Source of the DNA: an uncultured Oscillospiraceae bacterium
GTDB lineage: Bacteria; Bacillota; Clostridia; Oscillospirales; Oscillospiraceae
DNA: 64,000 bases
Direction of reading: 5' to 3'
Assembly (NCBI GenBank): GCA_934591815.1
Contig: CAKTPV010000009.1
Location: forward strand, 1 to 64,000
Position numbers and translations under genes: made by a program. Each line of letters starts with the position of its first letter. Within the stretch, counting starts at the first letter, position 1. The notes below the pieces were generated by a model that was given only the letters and a program-made list of their open reading frames with translations, made no database searches and was not told where the DNA came from. Positions 52,969-61,308 of this stretch are shown here, piece after piece.

Positions 52969-53004
52969 ATGACTAACCTGTGTGCAGAAAGTGGGTAAAG
53001 CAAT

Positions 53005-53706
53005 ATGCGGAACATGATCCTGTTTTCCGGCTCTTCCGCCGTGGGAAAGACAACGGTTTTGAAATCGCTCCTGCCGATGATCCGACAGCGAGGCGGACGA
53101 CCCGCTGTATGTAAGATCGACTGCTTGGGGACGGATGACCACAGGGCCTATCGTGCTATAGGCTTGCCGTGTGTGGTGGGGCTGAGCGGGGACATCTGCC
53201 CGGATCATTTTCTGGTGTCCAACCTGCCGGAGCTTTGGAACTGGACAGAGCGTGTCAAGTGCGATCTGCTGTTTCTGGAGACGGCAGGGCTGTGCCACCG
53301 GTGCTCCCCTGCCACCCGGCGGACGGTGGCCGGCTGTGTGCTGGACTGCACCTCCAGCTGCCGCGCTCCGGAAAAGCTGGGCCCCATGTTGACGCAGGCG
53401 GACTTTGTTGTGCTAACGAAAATTGATATGGTCTCCCAGGCCGAACTGGAAATCGTGTCCTGGCAGGTGAAACGGCTCAATCCATCCGCAGCCCTTTTCC
53501 CGGTGGACGGACTGGCCGGCTACGGGACTGAGCTGTTGGCACAATGGATCATGGACCGTCCCGGTACAGAGGACTATGAGGGAGACATCCTACGCCACAG
53601 TATGCCCAGCGGTGTCTGCTCCTACTGCGTGGGCGAACAGCGAATTGGCAGCGCCTATCAGCAGGGGGTTGTCGGGAAGATCGACTTTGAGGAGGCGGTG
53701 CCATGA
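53005..53706 (+). CDS. Cys-rich HypB/UreG-like GTPase (SIMIBI class)
   Basis: 233 residues. P-loop FSGSSAVGKTT (7-17), switch/Walker B LLFLETAG, and base-specificity VLTKIDMV. The segment after LETAG, LCHRCSPATRRTVAGCVLDC, holds four cysteines where HypB has its nickel-binding N-x-V-C-P region. A C-terminal CSYC pair follows. HypB, UreG and CobW relatives load nickel or other metals into enzymes. The client here is unknown. Co-transcribed with an ABC ATPase (four-base overlap) and a binding-fold protein. Confidence 0.78.
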   Translation: MRNMILFSGSSAVGKTTVLKSLLPMIRQRGGRPAVCKIDCLGTDDHRAYRAIGLPCVVGLSGDICPDHFLVSNLPELWNWTERVKCDLLFLETAGLCHRCSPATRRTVAGCVLDCTSSCRAPEKLGPMLTQADFVVLTKIDMVSQAELEIVSWQVKRLNPSAALFPVDGLAGYGTELLAQWIMDRPGTEDYEGDILRHSMPSGVCSYCVGEQRIGSAYQQGVVGKIDFEEAVP

Positions 53707-54446
53707 AGAATCTAACCATTTTGCGAGGTCACGGAAAAGGCGGAGTGCCAGAACCCTTCCAATCTATTGTGCTCTCGCGGGGAGAGTTATGGACAATTGT
53801 AGGAAATACCGGTTCCGGGAAAAGCCGTCTGATCAAAGACATTGAACAGCTATCGGACGGGGATTCGGTGACCGGACGCCATGTGCTGTTGGACGGTGCC
53901 GCCGTCCCTATAGACTGCCGCCAGCGAGAATCTACACGGCTGGTGGCGCATTTGGGGCAGAATATGCGGTTCGTGCTGGATACCACGGTGGAGGATTTCC
54001 TGACGCTCCATGCCCAGTGCCGGGAAAAGGCCATCTCTCCCGCTGCGGTATTGGAACTGGCAAACGACATCACGCCGGAGCCGGTGTTTGCCTCGCATAA
54101 CCTCAATCAGCTCAGCGGCGGCCAGGCCAGGGCGTTGATGATCGCGGATATCGCGCTGGTCTGCGACAGTCCTGTGGTCCTAATCGACGAGATTGAAAAT
54201 GCCGGTGTGGATAAGGAGAAGGCGTTCCTGCACCTCAAAAACCAAGATAAACTGGTGCTGGTGGTCACACACGATCCCCATACCGCCTTGATGGCCCATA
54301 AGCGAATCGTGCTGCACGGCGGCGCAGTCACCGCAGTGGTGGAGCGTTCTCCCCAAGAAGCAGAACTGTATGGAGAACTAAGCCTTGCCTACCAGCAGCA
54401 TCAAACCTATCAATCCCTGCTCAGGAAAGGAGCACACCTACTATGA
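53703..54446 (+). CDS. ABC-type ATPase without a permease partner
   Basis: 247 residues. Walker A GNTGSGKS, signature LSGGQARALMIADIAL, Walker B PVVLIDEIENAG, H-switch VTHDPHTALM. The Q-loop region (LGQNMRFVLDTTVEDFLTL) is unlike that of importers. No membrane protein lies in this operon, and the importer on the other arm already has its own ATPase. This suggests a soluble or peripheral role together with the GTPase and the downstream binding-fold protein. Overlaps both neighbours by four bases, so the three are tightly coupled. Confidence 0.85.
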   Translation: MKNLTILRGHGKGGVPEPFQSIVLSRGELWTIVGNTGSGKSRLIKDIEQLSDGDSVTGRHVLLDGAAVPIDCRQRESTRLVAHLGQNMRFVLDTTVEDFLTLHAQCREKAISPAAVLELANDITPEPVFASHNLNQLSGGQARALMIADIALVCDSPVVLIDEIENAGVDKEKAFLHLKNQDKLVLVVTHDPHTALMAHKRIVLHGGAVTAVVERSPQEAELYGELSLAYQQHQTYQSLLRKGAHLL

Positions 54447-55399
54447 CGACTGTTTTACTCTACTGGAACCATATCTGTGTTCTGCATAAGGGAGAAAAGC
54501 AATTCCTCGATCGACTGGCTGAGCGCCTGTCAAACGAGGACATCGACCTGCGAGTCCGCTATTTCGGGCTTGGATACCCGGAACATATGTCGGAATACAT
54601 GGCCAGACCGGATGCCATTCTCCCGGATCTGATCGTCTCCGCTGATCTGGAGGTCTTTGAAGATTCCCGCATTTATCGGAAGCTGGAGAAGGACCTCTAT
54701 CCCGTTACCAAATGGTTCCCGCTCCGGGACGGCGGTGCGCTGGATGCGGTTAGGCGGGACAATCGGCTCCTGCCCTTCGTGTCCATCCCGCTGGTCTACT
54801 ACACCCGGCAGCCGGACATATGTGAGCGCACCGCCCTCAAGGATTGGGACGGCCTGGCCTTTGGCGGCATCAACAACTCCGCCGCCAAAACGGTGGTTAA
54901 AGCAGTCTGGAATCGATGGGGGGAGGAGGCTGCCTGTGGCCTGCTGGAAAGAAGTAATATTGCAGATATGCCGATTGGCGCGTTTCAGGCGGTTCGTATG
55001 AGCCAGAGCCAGACGGCGCTGGTGCCATCTATCTACGCCCTCCGGGCGGATGGGCGGGAGACTTTTCTTCGGATCCCGCAGGAGGGGCCTGTGCTGGTGC
55101 CATCATACTTCTGCGCCCGCACCTCCGTACCGGAACCAGCAGCCCGCCGGGTGGCAGAGAGCATTCTGTGTCCAGAGCTGTGCCAGTTTTATGTGGAGCA
55201 GGGGGACCTGATCCTCTACCCGGATTGTCTGGACATACATAGCCGGCAGGAAGGCGCGCGGTATATGGTTCCATCCACACGATGGCTCTCAGAAATTGAT
55301 CCAGAACACTTCTGCGAGGTTTACTGCGGGCGGCTTCCCACAGCGAAGTGCCCGGTCCGGCATGGTGCCGAAATGTATGCTGATCGTACGCTCCTGTAG
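54443..55399 (+). CDS. periplasmic-binding-fold protein lacking a signal peptide
   Basis: 318 residues. The layout recalls type II solute-binding proteins of the iron/molybdate group: DLIVSADLEVFED, IPLVYYTRQPDICERTALKDWDGLAFGG and a second lobe VLVPSYFCARTSVPEPAARRVAESIL. It begins TTVLLYWNHICVLHKGEKQF, with no signal peptide, so it should stay in the cytosol. About nine cysteines, some close to the C-terminus (CEVYC, KCPV). It may be a soluble metal or ligand carrier for the GTPase/ATPase pair. This is inference; the family is not one I can name. Confidence 0.7.
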   Translation: MTTVLLYWNHICVLHKGEKQFLDRLAERLSNEDIDLRVRYFGLGYPEHMSEYMARPDAILPDLIVSADLEVFEDSRIYRKLEKDLYPVTKWFPLRDGGALDAVRRDNRLLPFVSIPLVYYTRQPDICERTALKDWDGLAFGGINNSAAKTVVKAVWNRWGEEAACGLLERSNIADMPIGAFQAVRMSQSQTALVPSIYALRADGRETFLRIPQEGPVLVPSYFCARTSVPEPAARRVAESILCPELCQFYVEQGDLILYPDCLDIHSRQEGARYMVPSTRWLSEIDPEHFCEVYCGRLPTAKCPVRHGAEMYADRTLL

Positions 55400-55498
55400 G
55401 GCTTTCACAGACATCTGGCTCAGCTGGTGTTATGCTGTATTCACAGTTTTGTTTCCCTGACTTGTAACTACGCTCTGCGTGTTGATGAAACACTGGAC

Positions 55499-55518
55499 GG
55501 CCGCTTGGCCAAGCGGCC
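55499..55518. repeat. 20-bp perfect palindrome
   Basis: GGCCGCTTGG followed directly by its complement. No T-run. It could be a recombination or regulator site, or the remains of a terminator for the GTPase operon. Confidence 0.5.
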
Positions 55519-55722
55519 CATTTGCTGTTTCCTGAGGTCAGGTGAGCAACGTTCCTTGGGCAGTGCCTTTTTCTGCTAATATGCAGACATCTCTGCCTGA
55601 AAATTCGGTTGCGAGTGCTTTTGCGTTATAGTACAATAATCATGCTAATCAACGTTTTTTGAGGTACGATATGGATGAGCACAATCGTATATTATGTGCT
55701 GACACAGTGAGGAGGGTTCGCG

Positions 55723-55878
55723 GTGAAACATACAAGAACCAAGATGATTTGTATTGTCATAGATCATACTATCGGAATTGCATTCGATAGTACATATCTA
55801 AAAAAGGATCACGGAGTGAAGTATGGCATATTTAGTGTTCGGCTTCATTTCAATAATAGTGCAGAAGGCAACGACTGA
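55723..55878 (+). CDS. possible 51-residue ORF
   Basis: GTG start eight bases after GAGGAGGG, product MICIVIDHTIGIAFDSTYLK in its middle, no known family. The ribosome binding site is good but codon use is weak. May be a real small gene or a fragment. Confidence 0.35.
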   Translation: MKHTRTKMICIVIDHTIGIAFDSTYLKKDHGVKYGIFSVRLHFNNSAEGND

Positions 55879-55953
55879 CTTAAATGCATGAGATGTTATA
55901 CCGAGAATGGTTCCTGGAGACACATTAGGGCGATGAGATTGAGGTGAAAATAA

Positions 55954-56361
55954 GTGGCTCAGAATGACAAGATCCAACTATTCGAGGACAAACGCATTCG
56001 TACCGCATGGGACGAAGAAAAGGAAGAATGGTACTTTTCCATTGTCGACGTCTGCGAGGTGTTGAGCGGCACAGATAATCCTCGCCGTTATTGGAGCGAC
56101 CTCAAGAGGGAACTAAAATCTGAGGGCGCAGTCGAACTGTACGAAAAAATCGTACAGTTGAAAATGACTGCTCCCGATGGCAAAAAGCGCCTGACCGATG
56201 TGGCTGACACTGAGCAGATTCTCCGAATCATCCAGTCTATTCCCTCGCCCAAAGCGGAACCGTTCAAGCTGTGGTTGGCACAGGTTGGACGGAAGCGCAT
56301 TGAAGAAACCATTGACCCAGAGTTGACCATCGAGCGAGCTCTGGAAACGTACCACAAGTGA
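55954..56361 (+). pseudogene. BRO-N-type phage antirepressor, truncated by the repeat
   Basis: 135 residues: a BRO-N domain (IQLFEDKRIRTAWDEEKEEW, VDVCEVLSGTDNPRRYWSDLK, KKRLTDVADTEQILRIIQSI) and the linker RKRIEETIDPELTIERALETY. Full-length relatives continue for another 100-150 residues; here the frame stops exactly where the right 253-bp repeat begins. So the repeat, or recombination at it, cut the gene. Weak RBS (GAGGTG) before the GTG/ATG start. Confidence 0.8.
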
Positions 56362-56613
56362 ACAAACAGGTTTAGATGCCATGCGGTGAAAACCGCGTGG
56401 CATCAAGCCTTTCCGGGGTTTCCCACACCCCGATTTTAACGGTTTCGAGCATGGATGTCAGAGCCGCCTGAGAGGCGTTCGACGTGATTTGAACCCCTCT
56501 TTTTCTGCTTCCTGGCGAAATAATCGGATGCAGCCCCCTTTTGTACGAGGAAATTCCTCGCAAAAGGGGGCTTTTTTCATAAAAAAGTTTCACAAAGTTT
56601 AGAACGCCGGTTT
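56361..56613 (+). repeat. 253-bp direct repeat, right copy
   Basis: Matches 46470-46722 in the same orientation. The hairpins are kept: an A-to-G change in the 13-pair stem becomes a G-U pair. It truncates the BRO-N gene on its left and ends 20 bp before the trkA/ktrA stop on its right. Confidence 0.85.
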
Positions 56614-56633
56614 CCTGCCGCCGGAGGTGACAA

Positions 56634-57281
56634 TTACAGCCGGAAGCACTTTTTCAGCGCCGTATACTCGCCCAGCACCAGCAGCGTCAGATTGCCGTCC
56701 AGCACGGTTTCCGGCGAGATATTCACGTCAGTTTTGTCGTTCCGCTTCACGCCGAGGATGTTGACGCCGTATTTTCGGCGGATGTCCAGCTCACCGATGC
56801 TGTGCCCCTGCCAGCTGTCCGGGACGGCGACCTCGATAATGGCGTGCTTTTCGCCCAGCTCTATGTAGCTGAAGATGTGGTTGGCGGTGTACCGGATAGC
56901 CGCCCACTTCGCCAGCTGCTTTTCCGGGTATGTCACCGCGTCCGCACCGTTACGCAGCAGAAATTTTGCCTGTACATCCCGCTCGGCGCGGGACACCACA
57001 TATTTCGCTCCAAGCTCCTTGAGCAGCGACGTCGTTTCCAGCGAGTTCTGGAAGTCTCCGCTGATGGTAACGTAGCAGACGTCGTAGTTTCCAACGCCCA
57101 GCGAGCGCAGAAAATCCACGCGGGTGCTGTCACCGATCTGTGCGTTGGTGACAAAGGGCATACACTCGTTGACGCGCTCCTCGTCCCGGTCCACCGCCAT
57201 GACCTGATGCCCCAGCTCGCTCAGCTGCATGGCAAGGTGCCGCCCGAAGCGGCCAAGTCCGATCAATAATACGTTTTTCAT
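56634..57281 (-). CDS. ktrA: potassium uptake regulatory subunit KtrA/TrkA
   Basis: 215 residues. RCK_N Rossmann domain with GLGRFGRHLAMQLSELGHQVMAVDRDEERV (nucleotide-binding GxGxxG), and RCK_C domain (about 135-215). Forms the ATP/ADP-gated ring under the membrane subunit encoded directly upstream. Twelve-base gap to ktrB. Confidence 0.94.
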   Translation of the reverse strand: MKNVLLIGLGRFGRHLAMQLSELGHQVMAVDRDEERVNECMPFVTNAQIGDSTRVDFLRSLGVGNYDVCYVTISGDFQNSLETTSLLKELGAKYVVSRAERDVQAKFLLRNGADAVTYPEKQLAKWAAIRYTANHIFSYIELGEKHAIIEVAVPDSWQGHSIGELDIRRKYGVNILGVKRNDKTDVNISPETVLDGNLTLLVLGEYTALKKCFRL

Positions 57282-57293
57282 CGTGCGCTCCTT

Positions 57294-58634
57294 TCAACCT
57301 ACGGTGATCATTTCCTTCGGATACCGGGCATAGGTCAGATCATGCCCGGAGAATGCGGCGTAGATCAGGGTCAGTCCCCCGACGCGCCCGAAGAACATCA
57401 GCAGAATGAGAATGCCCTGCGACAGCGTACCCAGTTGCGGCGTCAGCCCCAGTGTCAGCCCTACCGTTCCGGCAGCGGATGCTGTTTCATAGAGACAGGC
57501 GCCCAGCGGCAGTCCCTCCGCCGCACTGATGACCGCCGCACCCGCGAAGGTCAGCCCCAGATACAGCAGCAGGATGGCGGCGGCATTCCGTACAGCGGAG
57601 GGCTCCAGTCTGCGCTTGAAAAGCTGCGGATCCTCTCGCCTGCGGAAAGCGGCGACCGCGTTGGCGGCCAGCACAGCCAGCGTCGTTACCTTCATGCCGC
57701 CCGCCGTGGAGCCGGGCGCGCCGCCGGTCAGCATCAGCAAAATCGTGACCGCCTGTGAGGTGTCGCCCATTTTCGTCAGGTCTGCGGTGTTGTAGCCCGC
57801 CGTTCGCGGTGTGACCGCCTGAAAGAGCGACGCCAGAACGCGCTGTCCCGCGGGAAGCTCTGCAAAATCTGTCAGGAAGAAGAGCAAGGCCGGAAGCGCG
57901 ATCAGGATGGCGGTTGCGCTCAGAATGACCTTGCTCTGCATCCGGTACCGCCGCAGGTGCAGCCGATGGGTGCAGACATCGTCCCATGTCAGAAAACCGA
58001 TACCGCCCACGACGATCAACAGCATGATGACGATGTTGACCAGCGGGTCGGCCATGTACGCCGTCAGGGAAGGGTAGAGCGCATCCGCCCGCCCCAGAAT
58101 GTCAAAGCCCGCGTTACAGAAGGCGGAAACGGAGTGAAACACCGCCATCCACACGCCCTGCAGTCCGTAGTCCCGGCAGAACGCCGGCAGCAGCGCAAGA
58201 GCCCCGACCAGCTCCACAAGGAATGTTCCCTTCAGGACAAACCGTGTCAGGCGCACGATGCCACCCACCGCCGGAGCGGAGATGGCATCCTGCATGGCGC
58301 TGCGCTCCTTCAGCGAGATATTTCTGCCGGAGAGCATCAAGAACGTTACAGCCGCCGTGATAACGCCTAAGCCGCCGATCTGAATCAGCAGCAGGATGAC
58401 AGTCTGACCGAAGCCGGACCAGTAGCTGCCGGTGTTCTGCACCACCAGGCCCGTTACGCAGACGGCGGAGGTGGAGGTAAACAACGCCTCGTGAAACGGC
58501 GTCCACACCCGCCCTGCCGCCGAGATGGGCAGCATCAGCGCCAGTGCGCCCAGCAGGATCACGCCGGCAAAGCCGAGGATCATGATCTGAAAGGACGTCA
58601 GATGGCGTTTCAAATGGAAGCTGGATTCTGTCAT
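57294..58634 (-). CDS. ktrB: potassium uptake membrane subunit KtrB/TrkH
   Basis: 446 residues, four M1-P-M2 repeats. Selectivity-filter segments TSTSAVCVTGLVV, SVSAFCNAGFDIL, VTPRTAGYNTADL and SAAGTVGLTLGLTP each carry the key glycine. Transports K+, probably with Na+. AGGAGG lies eight bases before the ATG at 58634; a GTG three codons upstream is less likely. Confidence 0.94.
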   Translation of the reverse strand: MTESSFHLKRHLTSFQIMILGFAGVILLGALALMLPISAAGRVWTPFHEALFTSTSAVCVTGLVVQNTGSYWSGFGQTVILLLIQIGGLGVITAAVTFLMLSGRNISLKERSAMQDAISAPAVGGIVRLTRFVLKGTFLVELVGALALLPAFCRDYGLQGVWMAVFHSVSAFCNAGFDILGRADALYPSLTAYMADPLVNIVIMLLIVVGGIGFLTWDDVCTHRLHLRRYRMQSKVILSATAILIALPALLFFLTDFAELPAGQRVLASLFQAVTPRTAGYNTADLTKMGDTSQAVTILLMLTGGAPGSTAGGMKVTTLAVLAANAVAAFRRREDPQLFKRRLEPSAVRNAAAILLLYLGLTFAGAAVISAAEGLPLGACLYETASAAGTVGLTLGLTPQLGTLSQGILILLMFFGRVGGLTLIYAAFSGHDLTYARYPKEMITVG

Positions 58635-58847
58635 AGGACACACCTCCTAAAATCGACTGCGTTCCCAATTGCGCGTACAGTATAGCACGGTTTTCGCGTT
58701 TCGGTCGTGCAGATTTTGTTAAGCATATTCTCGATGAGCCTCCGCCGCGTGACCACCACGGGCAGCGCGGCTGGCGGGGTCAGCCGCCGACCAGCCTACC
58801 GTTCGCCCGTTATAAATCAAATATAGCAGTTCGACCTCAACGGAGGT

Positions 58848-60182
58848 TCAAAATAGCAGCGCCTGCTTTTTTGCCTTGTAGTAAAGCAATCCGGCTAAAT
58901 CCGCCAGACCCCAGCCGATCGGGACAGACCACCAGATGCCGGTGACGCCGATGGTGGGGATCGCGGACAGCAGATAGGCCAGCGCGACACGAGTTCCCAA
59001 TGAGATGACCGTCAGGACAACGCTCATGCCCGGCTTTCCCAACGCACGATACAGCCCGTAGAGCAGGAACAGGCAGCCGATGCCGCAGTAAAATGCGCCC
59101 TCGATGCGAAGATACCGCACGCCCTCCAGAATGACTTCGGTTTCTCCGACATCCACAAAAATCGCCATAAGGGGTTTTGCAAATACGAAGACGAGGGCGG
59201 ATATGACCACGCAGAAGGCCATGGAAATGCACACGGCGCTTTTCAGCCCCGCGCGTATCCGTGCGCTCTCCTTTGCCCCGTAATTCTGGGCGATAAAGGT
59301 GGAAAAGGCGTTGCCGAAATCCTGCACCGGCATATAGGCAAAGGCGTCGATCTTCACAGTAGCGGCAAAGGCCGCCATCACAATGGGGCCGAAGCTGTTG
59401 ACCAGTCCCTGCACCATAAGGATACCGAGGTTCATGATCGATTGCTGCACGCAGGTCAGCGTGGAGAAGGAGACGATCTCCTGGATACGTCCGCGCCGCA
59501 GGGAGCGGAAATTCCATATAGAACGCACCTGCGGGAAGCGCACAAGCGTATAAGCGGCGATGCCGATCCCTGAAACATACTGGGCGATCACCGTCGCCTC
59601 CGCCGCTCCGGCAACGCCTCTGCTTAGCCCGATGACAAACCAGAGATCGAGGGCGATATTCAGCACAGCGGAAACAGCCAAAAAGCCCAGCGGGATAACG
59701 GAATTGCCGATCGCCCGCAAATAAGAGGCAAAGTAGTTATACAGGAAAACCGCGGGAATTCCCATGAAAATCACAAACAGGTATTCGCGCATATCGCCCC
59801 ACACCTCGGCGGGAACCCGGAGGAAGGCACGAAGTCCGTCCAGACAGGCAAACGATAAGATGTTCAGGAGCACGGTGACGAGCGCGATAAAGAAAAACGA
59901 TGCACAGAGGTTCTCGCAAAGAGCCTTCTCATCCCGCTGCCCAAAGCGCATGGAGAACAGTGCGCCGCTCCCCATGCACAGGCCGAGGATGATGGAGGTC
60001 AGAAAGGTCATCAGCGTAAAAGACGAGCCCACCGCCGCAAGCGCATCGCGCCCGAGAAATTGCCCGACGATCAGCGTATCGGCAATGTTATAGCACTGCT
60101 GCAATAGATCTCCCAAAATCATGGGGATGGCAAACAGCAGCATGGACCTGGTGACAGGGCCTCGTGTTAAATCCCGGTTCAT
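58848..60182 (-). CDS. MATE-family efflux transporter (second)
   Basis: 444 residues, twelve helices: FAIPMILGDLLQQCYNIADTLIVGQFLG opens the first half and STLTCVQQSIMNLGILMVQGLVNSFG the second. NorM/DinF-like. GGAGGCG precedes the ATG at 60182; the longer frame reaches into BRO debris and is not real. Terminal fragments of another MATE gene lie 600 bp away. Confidence 0.92.
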   Translation of the reverse strand: MNRDLTRGPVTRSMLLFAIPMILGDLLQQCYNIADTLIVGQFLGRDALAAVGSSFTLMTFLTSIILGLCMGSGALFSMRFGQRDEKALCENLCASFFFIALVTVLLNILSFACLDGLRAFLRVPAEVWGDMREYLFVIFMGIPAVFLYNYFASYLRAIGNSVIPLGFLAVSAVLNIALDLWFVIGLSRGVAGAAEATVIAQYVSGIGIAAYTLVRFPQVRSIWNFRSLRRGRIQEIVSFSTLTCVQQSIMNLGILMVQGLVNSFGPIVMAAFAATVKIDAFAYMPVQDFGNAFSTFIAQNYGAKESARIRAGLKSAVCISMAFCVVISALVFVFAKPLMAIFVDVGETEVILEGVRYLRIEGAFYCGIGCLFLLYGLYRALGKPGMSVVLTVISLGTRVALAYLLSAIPTIGVTGIWWSVPIGWGLADLAGLLYYKAKKQALLF

Positions 60183-60281
60183 GACACGCCTCCGTATCGT
60201 AAGCAATAAAGTACAAGCCGGGAGTATTATAGTGCGATGGAAACGCTTCGTCAATCTGCTGTGCAGCAGAAGAAGACAAAC

Positions 60282-60330
60282 TGCATATAAATGACTGCTC
60301 CCGACGGCAAAAAGCATTTGACCGATACCA
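60282..60330 (+). pseudogene. short fragment of a BRO-type gene
   Basis: ATGACTGCTCCCGACGGCAA and the next 18 bases closely match the middle of the truncated BRO-N gene at 56164-56201 (the MTAPDGKKRLTD codons). It is a second, much shorter remnant of the same gene family. Confidence 0.65.
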
Positions 60331-60367
60331 AACGCACTGATTCCCAGACAACAAAACATGCGGGTGG

Positions 60368-60724
60368 TCACAAGAAAATCCCAGTAATCGCAGCGGTTAC
60401 AGGGATTTTCTTATTTCCTCCAAAACACGTTTGTAAGTAACGTGTAAGCAACGTGAGCAATGCCGGTGGTTTTTGCCTTCCCGTAGGAGCCTTCAGCGGC
60501 AGTTGCTGTTTGACATTCTCGCCATCGGCGGGTATACTGACATCAGAAGGTTTCGGCGAGGTTACTTCCGAATGCGTTTTTGCAGAGAAGGAGGCGGCGC
60601 TGATTACCTTCTTTTTTTCTATGTCAATAAGGTCATAGAGATAAGATTTTCCGTCGGAGTCATTGCGTATGAGCAGCGTCCCACCATAAACGGTATAATG
60701 GTCTATGTCTTTTTTTGCGTTCAA
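60368..60724 (-). pseudogene. fragment of a large element-encoded protein
   Basis: 118 codons starting from a TTG with no ribosome binding site. YGGTLLIRNDSDGKSYLYDL followed by IDIEKKK resembles the C-terminal region of large phage or conjugative-element proteins (MuF-C and LPD-type toxin domains). The last 30 codons run into a terminator hairpin. Probably the tail of a deleted gene. Confidence 0.5.
60371..60413. terminator. hairpin in remnant region
   Basis: AAGAAAATCCC and GGGATTTTCTT with an inner GTAA/TTAC pairing, T-rich on both sides. Confidence 0.6.
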
Positions 60725-60786
60725 AATAGGAACCGCGAATTGCGTATCATACCGATACCATCCATTTTGCGCGTCTTTATCTCCTT

Positions 60787-60939
60787 ATGTATGCCGAGCC
60801 GGTCTGTACGCGGCTGACGCTCCTGCTCCTGCCGCCGCTGCTGAAGCTGACCGGCGTCTGGCTTGCCACGCCCATCGCGCAGGTCGTGACCTTTGTGATC
60901 GAGTGGGCAGCCAAGCGGCGTGTGGACGCGAAAAATTAG
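60787..60939 (+). pseudogene. MATE transporter, C-terminal fragment
   Basis: 50 residues: PLLKLTGVWLATPIAQVVTF with the typical last helix and a basic tail (EWAAKRRVDAKN). The rest of the gene is missing. It is on the opposite strand to the intact MATE gene at 58.8 kb, so it is not a piece of that copy. Confidence 0.75.
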
Positions 60940-61029
60940 AATATACGATGGGCGGGGCTGAAAATCGGCGTGCAGCGCTTGTGAATTGCACAGAATTCTA
61001 TCCACGCCGTCTGCAAGGCAAAGAGAACA

Positions 61030-61068
61030 GCAAAAGGGTATGTACCGTAAGGCACATACCCTTTTTGT
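61030..61068. terminator. terminator after MATE fragment and small membrane gene
   Basis: AAAAGGGTATGT and ACATACCCTTTTT around a short loop. Confidence 0.85.
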
Positions 61069-61093
61069 CAGCGATCCTTTGGGGATACCCTCG

Positions 61094-61294
61094 TTACAAC
61101 GCAGGCGGCTGGTGCCGCACCGCATCTACAAAGAGAAGCGTCAGCCCGATATAGACGATGCAGGCCAGCGCCAGCAGCGCGCAGAAAAGAATGCAGAGGA
61201 TGTAGGCGGTTTTGCTTCCGCGCAGATATCTGCGGCACAGCACGATGCCGGCAGCGGCCAGCACCAGCAGCACTACGGCCAACCAAAGGGGCAT
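61094..61294 (-). CDS. small membrane protein
   Basis: 66 residues, two hydrophobic helices (LWLAVVLLVLAAAGIVLC and TAYILCILFCALLALACIVYIGLTLLF in part) with a short basic turn RRYLRGSK. Not recognised. AAAGGAGG eight bases before the ATG supports the start. Fifteen bases separate it from the upstream DUF3137-like gene, so they are probably co-transcribed. Confidence 0.7.
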   Translation of the reverse strand: MPLWLAVVLLVLAAAGIVLCRRYLRGSKTAYILCILFCALLALACIVYIGLTLLFVDAVRHQPPAL

Positions 61295-61308
61295 ATCGTC
61301 CACCTCCT

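Larger units (their letters stand above)
55400..55953. other. intergenic region with few signals
   Basis: About 550 bp of lower-GC sequence. It holds a 20-bp perfect palindrome, a possible 51-codon ORF and AT-rich patches, and no recognisable gene. Probably more element debris. Confidence 0.6.

Noticed and set aside
55400-55953. a larger gene in the gap after the binding-fold protein
   Set aside because: Frames are broken and codon use is poor; only a doubtful 51-codon ORF has a ribosome binding site.
46464-56360. tRNA-Lys as a classic integrase attachment site with the repeats as attL and attR
   Set aside because: The 3' end of the tRNA is not duplicated at the right copy, and no integrase gene lies inside the island.
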